Source: Sandaracinaceae bacterium (GTDB lineage: Bacteria; Myxococcota_A; Polyangia; Polyangiales; Houyiibacteriaceae). Taken from it: a stretch of 64,000 nt of DNA. The notes beneath the pieces were generated by a model. It worked only from the letters and a program-made list of their open reading frames with translations. It made no database searches and was not told the origin of the DNA. This document shows positions 34,701 through 41,500 of this stretch, piece by piece (position 1 is the first letter of the stretch; each line of letters starts with the position of its first letter). A program made the position numbers and the translations under genes. Location of the stretch: positions 992,001 through 1,056,000 of the forward strand of contig JACKEJ010000005.1 of the NCBI GenBank assembly GCA_020633055.1, given 5' to 3'.

Positions 34701-36863
34701 GTAGATGGCCTGCCCGAAGCGCCCCTCGCCGCCGGGCGCCCAGCCCAGGTTCATCCAGGTCTGCATCACCGTGCCGGTGGTGCGCACCACGTCCACCAGG
34801 TGGTCGTTGTTGACGTCCCACATCTTGTAGTGCGCCCCGTCGCGCACGAGGTCGATGCGCGGGTCGTCTCCCACGTTGTCGAGCTCCACCTCGGCATAGG
34901 TAAAGCCCCAGCCCTGCTGCGCGGGGCGCACGCTGTAGTCCACCTCTTCGTCCGCGCGGCGCGTGGGCGTGAAGTACCCGTAGCGATCGAGCCGCGGCAT
35001 GTGCAGCAGGTCGCCGCGGCCGTCGCCGTCCACGTCCATGGGCGCGATGTTGGCGTTGCGCATGCGCATGACGCCGCTCAGGTCGCCGCGCATGGGGACG
35101 GGCACCGCGTCGCTGAACACGCCCGCGCGACCGGCCGGGGTGGTGCTCGCGCCGCGGAAGCCGTTGAAGAACACGCCTGCCGCGGGGGCGCCAGAGGCCG
35201 TGCGGTAGCGCGCGGGCTCGGTCACGATGAGGTCCGGCAGGCCGTCCGTGTTGACGTCGTACAGGTCCGCGTCGGCGAGGTCCACCGACACGTCGGGGCC
35301 GAACGCGACGTTGTGCACCGCGTTGTCCACGCCGCCAAAGCCCGCGACGGAACCGAGTGGCATCTGGCTGTACTCGAAGGTCATCGGCGGGAGCAGCTCG
35401 CCCACCGTGCTGTCTTCGAGCGCCGTCTCGAGCACGCGCCCGTTGGTCATCACACCTGGGGGCGCGTTGCCCAGTGGCACGTTGGGGCGGCCCTCCACCT
35501 GCACGCTCGCGAGGAGCGAGTGATGCACCTGGCCGTGGTAGGCTAGGTGGTAGCGGCGGACCAGGTAGCGGGTGCCCACCGCCTCCTCGGCCATGGTCAC
35601 GGTCACCATGCGCACGCGCCAGCGCAGCTCGGTGCGCCAGCCCATGGTGTAGCTGCTGAACACGTCGGGGCGCGCCGTGTCGTAGGTGATCTGCACGTGC
35701 GCGGCGTATTGACTGAGCGGGGCGCGGCACGCGCGCTGGGCGTCGGGGACGCCCCCCTGCGCGCAGCTGTTGGGCGACACGTAGTAGATGTCGGCCAGGT
35801 AGTTGTGCCCGCGGTCCTCGAGGTAGCGGTAGTACACCGTCGACCCGTGCGCGTCGCTCATGCGGGTGAGGTACCAGCTGAAAATGCGACCATGCCCTGC
35901 CCCCAGCTCGCTGGTGAGGCTCAGGCGGCTGTCGAGGTCCGGGGGGCCCGTCATGGCCGGCAGCTCACCGAAGTCGAAGCGCGTACCGTCCTTTCCCTGC
36001 ACCACCCAGCGGCGACCGTCCGGCGAGCGGAAGAAGCGCATGAACCCGCCCTCCACACGCGCGCGGTACTGCTGCCACGTCGCCACGTCCGTCGGCACAT
36101 CCCGGGCGCTGTCCACGTCGAAGAGGCCGCTGGCGTCCACCGTGCCCATGCGGGTGCTGTCGACGGGCACCAGCTCTTGGCCGCCGTTGTAGATGAAGCG
36201 GTCTTCCTGCGCGTGCCACGCTTGGCGGTCGTCGTAGCGGGGGAGTCCGCGGTCGGTCTGTCGAGCGATGAACGGCACGCTCATCCCCCAGCCGATGCCG
36301 ACGACGCCGTTGCCGCTGGTGCTGGAGTAGCCGAGCCCGAGCGACGGCTGGACGCCGGCCCGACCTGCGGGGAGCGCGATGGGCACGCCAAAGGTCGCCG
36401 TGCCGCTGCTCAGGTTGGGCGTGAAGCTCTCGCCCATGCCTTCGATGGAGCCCTCGGCGTTGGGCAGCGAGATGGCCTGCGGCGTAACGGAGCTGTTGCC
36501 CTGCTCCGCGCCGGGAAGGTCTTTGGGCTCGGCTCCTTCGGGCTCTTGTTCCTCGCCCTCACCGGGTTCGACGCGCTCCTCGACGCTGTCCTGCTCCTCG
36601 TCACCGGTCAGTTCGCGACGCTGCTCGTCCTCGGCGTCGGCGTGCTCCTCGGCCCCATGGCGGCTCCCGCGTGCCTCGGTCTCGCGGCCAGCGACCGTCC
36701 CGCGACCCGCGGCCGACTGCACGTCCTCGCCCGACGAGCTGCGCTGCGTGCTCACGCCGGCGCGCGTGCCCGCCTGGGACATGGCGCCCGCGGGCAGCCA
36801 GAGAGCCGGGGCAAGCAAGCATCCCAGCAGCAACACTCTCTTCGCGATTCGAGTCCGTCTCAT
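28707..36863 (-). CDS. giant SpvB/TcB-TcC-like Rhs-repeat toxin with signal peptide and variable C-terminal tail
   Basis: 2718 residues. A signal peptide (RVLLLGCLLAPALWLPAGA) is followed by a Glu-rich stretch, then an SpvB domain from about residue 125 (SFTPNLSSGTATFGVPIALP, GRAGVQPSLGLGYSSTSGNG). FG-GAP/VCBS repeats appear at about 530-880 (DVNTDGLPDL, DVDGDGRGDL, DMNGDGVQDI, DVNEDGLSDV, DIDGSGTTDL) with a TcdB-middle-like region. Rhs/YD repeats run to GRWASVDPLSVHAMGGGEAM near 2400 and the boundary DPLGL near 2442. The last 276 residues are an unrelated, AT-richer domain with Gly-rich beta-like sequence (SFGFSGTVSGGTLGTAGSVG). The gene joins TcB-like and TcC-like halves. GGGAG lies eight bases before the ATG. 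Confidence 0.88.
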   Translation of the reverse strand: MRRTRIAKRVLLLGCLLAPALWLPAGAMSQAGTRAGVSTQRSSSGEDVQSAAGRGTVAGRETEARGSRHGAEEHADAEDEQRRELTGDEEQDSVEERVEPGEGEEQEPEGAEPKDLPGAEQGNSSVTPQAISLPNAEGSIEGMGESFTPNLSSGTATFGVPIALPAGRAGVQPSLGLGYSSTSGNGVVGIGWGMSVPFIARQTDRGLPRYDDRQAWHAQEDRFIYNGGQELVPVDSTRMGTVDASGLFDVDSARDVPTDVATWQQYRARVEGGFMRFFRSPDGRRWVVQGKDGTRFDFGELPAMTGPPDLDSRLSLTSELGAGHGRIFSWYLTRMSDAHGSTVYYRYLEDRGHNYLADIYYVSPNSCAQGGVPDAQRACRAPLSQYAAHVQITYDTARPDVFSSYTMGWRTELRWRVRMVTVTMAEEAVGTRYLVRRYHLAYHGQVHHSLLASVQVEGRPNVPLGNAPPGVMTNGRVLETALEDSTVGELLPPMTFEYSQMPLGSVAGFGGVDNAVHNVAFGPDVSVDLADADLYDVNTDGLPDLIVTEPARYRTASGAPAAGVFFNGFRGASTTPAGRAGVFSDAVPVPMRGDLSGVMRMRNANIAPMDVDGDGRGDLLHMPRLDRYGYFTPTRRADEEVDYSVRPAQQGWGFTYAEVELDNVGDDPRIDLVRDGAHYKMWDVNNDHLVDVVRTTGTVMQTWMNLGWAPGGEGRFGQAIYNEGSGTWTLSTAPLETCLLHDGNPVDFSDSEIRLADMNGDGVQDIVRMRRGRLVYWPGRGEALWGDGPATCGRNEGAGRERHMENAPPELNPDLSGVFTVDVNEDGLSDVVQVRYRNLDVWMNVNGERFTARQTFASPFAPEFASNVRFADIDGSGTTDLVYGRAGEWQYMDLLGGVRPRLLTRVHNGLGAATTLTYASAAEDYTRDLVQADQCPGDCGGDEFQWSQVGPPRGKTLTDPGPGPAQCPWGDQLLYELSGRCVYRSGGTPVLSTVVRAVSTTDNFNLLGRAANVTRSEFKFHEGYYEGIEQEFRGFGAADAVAIGDEHHGTQYVRTYFHQGRRPSDIASDRLAENPFEALKGRQWYTETYDAQHAYLATAHGTVVARHLVTGLDGRVVWYAYVSQTDEFRYHHAEFVGAREERELPWLQFEGVDNNGGATTTGAPYTWRVPVRSARFAHVRGTTDVVDNVGNVWQQTTHGRLQDEHDTEPAAYPQDLTVGHVVPALLPGGNWLWRTVESFTTGASDGGLQLGRSTQTFDPVTGDLQHTQALAQLPGGVTFEFAGTADAQGYTMPSAQVIESSTQYDAWGTPRASCASGNLHAGGLNECLRYSEVSVDEAYAQLPTSERIAIRRGRDATFCADPVANAGAPFCLLETHATWERGMGVLRTATDPNDETSSVAYDGLGRLTAVVPPAFDDCTMTGAPTQSFTYQLATADSPVSRIMARVNHGNVGCTAPEYLDTVSYVDGLGRPRVSLARRGPMEWERSGLAVLNARGSSYMGYHNDLWGGAEPSAAAALTIPTTAYTTATYDAFGRVIRAAAEDHTETHTAYGATSTTVCDALDRSSNPRFNATCTTTRVDGQGRTIDQVLRQRRASTGNVLETYRLGSLYRADGVALQVGRAETEDDTPFGAGASVVGTHLLFRTFTYDSLGRRVASTDPDSDSRDAARTDANRTWRYLFNDVGDLAAVRDPRGCGQNFYYDHAGRLIAEDYVTCAEAIPPGDLPDTALPLDAIGMAEDAQQGQLVDVRYFFDEEPDFDLDVAAVSDNPRWIGRLSGSTDRAQRSVVVYDQRGQPEAALRQMAVLPRARNLNASLNAQLTQTGLRAPLAPTTRRWDEEAGHTYVARTTYDYAGRPVAMDYPSDPDWEAMGGETGFTPEVGGTLHYNQLGLPIGVDLRVSANGGTLYGVPIVRNVTYNADRQPVRTDYGDPQVIGTLYTETTYDERGRPERSLAVRTPSAGAVVPDLNAVTTVHDFQYTWDAVSNLTEVTDARATAEWPAGYRPWRQNIEHDALYRVTNVAFTYMNDQTGAFDPGYDDAATDWREERTRPNLDGSTHGERDPMHRRPAPMVSTNAPTRVRDLTYDYDWLANQTDWTDDQGVFYERSAGLLSSGNDDPGFSPLSPSDRPSALYLSTNIRPAPATRQVGVDHGGYVTLNYGQDGNVTHMTVRSQCLDRSATLVCADPRDQSLATRRSTLENNCRCQREQHYRYDWDELNRLAEARRYDRQGASGGWYLMVQQRYRYDAGNVRVIKETLNRGRDGDAFAATTLQPYPGDYERRGLEHDYAGHTYHASTTLGTETQYLVGGARLVWANNNELDPTGALTCEQRLTLPLSDLVHSTAAVVDLQSGDLLEHTTFYPNGARETHRTTEDVSMQLEPIGFTGKEADEEVGLVYFGERYLIPRLGRWASVDPLSVHAMGGGEAMNGYHYVGGSLLQARDPLGLQCQGECPAPPPRTPNHVMQDWDPEEQQILLSDPTAPPAEASPERQPPRPRQPTLEQLMEEAISDDASAQLLLLMLAATGGDEASSPPPEDSDQEQSEERPWMISSIPVDFSFGFSGTVSGGTLGTAGSVGLNVQSVAPLEGEGHSGLYLVVPTVDDGDSLRQENYALGAGFGWSFGPNIAIGGRGAEWKGIFHNLEILGIFTIFWGDGDLSEDNPAYFGIDLAQRSTSTGFNVFRRFDTLYIPVVTTERTEQDPGIGFGHGDRIDFGSWLEFGDSD

Positions 36864-36912
36864 CCGTCATTCTCCCGCGCCGAGCTGCCCCGGCTGCGGT
36901 TCGAGAGCTCCC

Positions 36913-38580
36913 TCACGGAGGGGGAAGCTGAAACACCACCGCGCCAACGCGCGCACCAACGACCTGCGCCGTGTAACCAAACCAGACCGAGCCGCCGGTC
37001 AGCTCGTAGGGGGCTGCGGCGACCACCGGGAAGCGCTCCCCACGCATCAGCAGCCGGAGCGCGTCCACCTCTTCGGGCGGCGTGATGCCCACAGAGAGGA
37101 ACAGCGGGTGCGGGACCGGGTCGTTGTCGTTGTAGACCACCACGTAGCCGCCTGAGCCGCCCGGGCCGTAGGGGGCGACGTGCGGGTCCGACGCACCCAG
37201 GTTCGCGTCGACGTCGAGGGGCACGGCCGCCCCCAGCACGCCACCGGCCGCATGGGGCAAGCTCATGGCGTAGAGGTCGCCGTTGCCGTCTTGTCCGCGC
37301 GTCGTGTAGGCCAAGAGGTAGCTGTCGCCCTCCGGGTCCACGTCGGTCAGCTCGAGGGACGTGGCGTCGCCCGGCAACACCACGAACTCGTTGCCCAGGG
37401 GCCCGCTCTGAAGAAAGCGCCGCGCGCGCAGCTGGATGGGCGCGCTGAAGTCTCCAATCTGCGACAGCCACGCCACCATGAACTCGTCTCCATGGGCCGC
37501 CACGCTCGGGCGGGTCTGCGTGTCCGTGGTGGTGCTCGCCACTGGAAACACCTCGGACACCGCACCCGACGTGTTGCGGAAGCGCCGGCCCCACACGTCC
37601 GAGTCGGACGTGCTGTCCTCCCACACCACGACGAAGCTGTCGGTCAGTGCGGCCAGCTGGGGATAGCGCTGTGAGCCCTCCATGGGCCCATGCACCACCT
37701 GCTCGCTACTCAGGCTGCCGTCAACCGCCACTCGACGCATGCGCACCACGAACGCGGGCAGCCCCCCGACCATCCGCGAGGCCGTCCACGCCACCACGAA
37801 CCCGCCCGACGTGAGCCCCACCGCGGTGGGCGTCATGTCGAACGACGTGAGCGTCGTCTTGTCGACGGTGAGCGGGTTCTCCAAGTCCAGGAAGTTGCCG
37901 TAGCGGTCGAGCCGGGACGCGCGCAGCTCTTGGCGTGCCTCGCCGAACTTGATGTGGTGTTGCACCCACACCAAGAGCCCGTTGCCCAACCCGTCCAGCA
38001 CCAGCAGCCGACCCGTCGCGGAGAAGCGCGCGCTGTACTCTTCCGAGCCAGGGTCCACACGCGCGGTGAACTCGGTGGGTTCGCAGCCCATGCTGCACGT
38101 GTCGCCGTCGTCGGCGTTCTGGTCGTCACACCCCTCGCGGGGCCAGAGCGCCATGCCCCCAGGCTCGCGGTAGCCGTCGCCGCAGCCACGCATCACACAC
38201 TGTCCCGCCACGCACAGCAGCGTGTCCGTCTCGCCACACAGCGTCCCGTCCGGCAGGGTCGACGCTTCACACATCCCCGTAGCGGGGTTGCACTCGGAAG
38301 GCGCGCATGGGTCGGTGGCGATGCAGCCAGACGCACACGGGCCCGCGTCCACACCCACATCCGGCGAAGCATCTGAGCCTACATCCGCGAGGTACATGTC
38401 GACCCCACCAGCGTCCCTTCGCGCGCCCTGGTCCACGCCCGCGTCATCCGACACGCCACCGTCGCCGTTCATCATGCCAACGTCGACGCCCGCATCGCGC
38501 CGTGAACGCCCGTGGGGAGACGCACACCCGGAGGCGAGCGCGACCCAAGCAACAACGGTCACGGCGACGAAGCGACGCAT
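36913..38580 (-). CDS. DUF4215-type Cys-rich lipoprotein
   Basis: 555 residues. Lipobox LASGC at the end of the signal. An Asp/Gly/Ala-rich linker (to about residue 80) is followed by a Cys-rich module: SGCIATDPCAPSECNPATGM, CGDGYREPGGMALWPREGCD and DTCSMGC, the DUF4215 pattern common on myxobacterial surface proteins. Beyond about 170 the protein is beta-propeller-like, with repeated FVVAWTASR, FVVVWEDSTSD, EFMVAWLSQ and SYLLAYTTRGQ units at about 50-residue intervals. The start is three bases from the stop of the large lipoprotein and the end is 49 bases before the SpvB/Rhs gene, so probably one operon. Surface or secreted; partner unknown. Confidence 0.8.
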   Translation of the reverse strand: MRRFVAVTVVAWVALASGCASPHGRSRRDAGVDVGMMNGDGGVSDDAGVDQGARRDAGGVDMYLADVGSDASPDVGVDAGPCASGCIATDPCAPSECNPATGMCEASTLPDGTLCGETDTLLCVAGQCVMRGCGDGYREPGGMALWPREGCDDQNADDGDTCSMGCEPTEFTARVDPGSEEYSARFSATGRLLVLDGLGNGLLVWVQHHIKFGEARQELRASRLDRYGNFLDLENPLTVDKTTLTSFDMTPTAVGLTSGGFVVAWTASRMVGGLPAFVVRMRRVAVDGSLSSEQVVHGPMEGSQRYPQLAALTDSFVVVWEDSTSDSDVWGRRFRNTSGAVSEVFPVASTTTDTQTRPSVAAHGDEFMVAWLSQIGDFSAPIQLRARRFLQSGPLGNEFVVLPGDATSLELTDVDPEGDSYLLAYTTRGQDGNGDLYAMSLPHAAGGVLGAAVPLDVDANLGASDPHVAPYGPGGSGGYVVVYNDNDPVPHPLFLSVGITPPEEVDALRLLMRGERFPVVAAAPYELTGGSVWFGYTAQVVGARVGAVVFQLPPP

Positions 38581-38583
38581 CGC

Positions 38584-41500
38584 TCAGTTGGTTCGCGTCC
38601 AGAAGCGATAGCCGAGGACCAGCTGAACGTCTTCGATGCCGTTGAAGTTCACACCTGGCTCATCCCACACACGGAGTCGGTAGGTGCCCGTCACCGGCCG
38701 GCCGCGCATCTGACCTTGCGTGAACTGGCTGATGAGCGCCTGGTCCGCGCCGCTCATCGGGTTCGAGAGGTACCGCTCCGCAGCGAGCGCGCGCGCATGC
38801 TCGATGCGCCCCGTGTAGAGAGGCGCGTCGTACGAGCGCCCATCGTGGCCCAGCACCGTGTACGGTCCGAAGTGCTCGAGCGAGTAGGGGACGTAGCCGG
38901 CGCTGTAGCAAGTGGATGGTAGGTTCGCGTCACGGCACTGGCGCGACGCGGACCCGACGACGTTCGCCGCCACCGAATCGATCCGGTAGTTGAAGTTACC
39001 GCGTGCGAAACCGGACGCAGCAAACGTATTGCCGCGTTGGATGGACTCCTCCGCAACGGTGAAGCTGGTCTCCCAGTAGCAGTAGCGCGTGCGCTCGTCT
39101 TCAGGGCAGCTCCCCTGGAAGCCAAGGTCGCAGAGCTCCTCGCACCCGTACGTCCACGATCGGTCACGGAACTCGACACCGGTCGTGTCCTCGCAGACCT
39201 GCTGCCCGTACGTCAGCGTGTCTTCGGTCGAGGCAAAGTCTGGAACAGCGATGTCCCCCAGGTCCGGGTCGAACGTCGACACGCCCCACGGCATGCGCTC
39301 GAGCATCACGCCCGCCACGACGGGCTCCATCAGCTCGTTGCCGTTCTCACCGTACTCGACCTGTGGTCCGACGTGCACCTCGATGGTCTGAACAGTGGGT
39401 ACGAAGACGTAGCGCCATCGGCGCGTCCACACTTCGTCCGCCTCGTCGGCGAAGCTCCCAATATCTTGTACCTGCGCCGCTGGCGCCACGCTTGCGCTAC
39501 GTACCGAGAGTTCGGGCAACTGGTTCGCATCCGCCTCGGCAAGCTCGTACCAGGACAGCCGATAGAGTCCCACCGCCCCGCTGAGTGCCTGCGAGTACGT
39601 TGCCCCCGGTCGCCAGCCGCAGCCTGGATCTTCGAGGCCGCTCTCGTCCACGCAGGGGCAGTCCACGCCAGGGCAGCTCGGATGCCCCGGGCGGAACGTG
39701 AGCCGCATGGGGTTGGCGACGCCCGTGATGCCCACCGGCGGTCCGTCGATGTCGGCCACTGGCGCAACGCTGATGCACGCCGCTTCTCCGGGAGCCGCGG
39801 ACTCGAGGAAGCACCCTGTCGGACGCCAGCCCCGTGGCTGAACGTCGGTCGCCTCCGTCAGCGACGCCGAAAAGTAGAGGAGGTTGCCGACGGGTGCCTC
39901 GCACAGCGCCCGAATGTTCTGGATGTCGTCACGAAGCGAAACCACCGCGACGTCGACGCCATCCGTGAATGGGAAATCGTGACGGTAGGACTCCACGAAA
40001 CTCTCCAGTAGCGACACGTAGTCACCGACAGCGCCCGCTGTGTACTGCCCAGCGGTGTTCTCGTCCGGGTCGTCGGAGGTCTGCTGGCCGAAGTCGATAC
40101 CGTCCATCTCGCAGATGGTCGACTCCCACGCAGCCGGTCGGTCAACCAGCGAGAGGTCGTTGGTCAGGTCGGCGAGGCGCACACCGAAGCGCTGCTCGAT
40201 GGCTCGCTTCGCCAAGAAGCTGAGGCGAATGGCGTCCCGCTCCGCCCGCCGATAGCGTTCGTGCTCAGCGCTGTGCCGTGTGCGCAAGCTGCGACTCACG
40301 GGAAGGATTGCACCCGCCTCGTCGGTGGACAGAAACAACGCACGAGCGAGCGCGCGGTCTGCCTGAGCCTGCATGCTGTCCAGCTGAATCAGGTACTGGT
40401 CGATGGCGGCGCTGCTGGTTCGGAGCCGCGTCTCCAGCAGACGAAGGTTGACGGTAGCCTCATCCGACACGTTCTCCGCCGTCAAGATGAGTAGCGCGCG
40501 GTTCGAGTCCGCGATGGCCTCGTTCGCTGCGAGATTTCTCGTGAGTCGCTGGACATTGGTGGCGTTGACGGCGCACTGCGCCGCCGCGCGCACCGAGCCG
40601 GCGATCGCCGCCTTGACGCTGAAGATCGACCCTTCCGCCGCTGCGAACAAGCTTTGAGCGCACTGGTTCGCCTGCTCGGCCACTCCGGTCTTGTAGTTGT
40701 TCCGATCGATGACGTCGATGTTGGCTAGCCGGCTGAGCTCTTCGTTGGCAGACCGCACGGCACGCTCGAGTCGCCGCACTTCCGCCGCCATTTGCTCTGG
40801 GACAGCGCTCAGATCGACCATCGCCGCACGCAACCCGGCAACCACGACGCCATACTCACCGTGGATACCTGACGTCCCCGTGGCGTCATTGGCGTCGAGG
40901 GACTCGACGACGCTCACCGGCATCTTGGCGAACACCATCCGGTTCGCGAGGCCGTGAACGGCGTCGGCCGCGTATTTCAGATCATTCAAGATGTCCGGTA
41001 GGTCATCTGCGGAAATGTGCGTACGCGGCGTGGGCACGACGCTGATCTGCGACGTAGCGTCTGCTTCGCAGATCAGCTCCAGAGCGTCGAACACCTGCCC
41101 CGCGGTGAAGGTGTTGCCCATGGCGCGGGTGTAGTAGTCCACGCCCACGAGGGCCCAGCCGTCGACACCGTCCAGAAACCACGGAAACACATGGTCGCAT
41201 CCGAAGACATTACTTGGACAGCCGCTGGGATGGAACGGATCTGTGAGGCCCAACATCTGAAAGTACCGTGGGCGAGCAGGGTCACGAAGCGACCGGAGTG
41301 TCTCGGAGGCAACGAGGCGACCGTTCTCCACGTTGAGAGGGTCCAGCGGTGACACGGTCTCCCCGAAGGGCGCGCTAGAATTGATGGTCATGAAGCCCAC
41401 GCCGTCCCATGGGCACGTCGTAGTATGAACGTAGGGTTCCTCTCCCTCTGAGCGCCAGACCCACATTACGTCGCGCTCTAGAGTCGAAGCGGCAGCCTGA

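Noticed and set aside
29457..35546. Plus-strand frames opposite the SpvB/Rhs gene (29457-32489, 32904-35546)
   Set aside because: Val/Ala/Gly/His-rich shadows without motifs; the minus strand has SpvB, FG-GAP and Rhs sequence.
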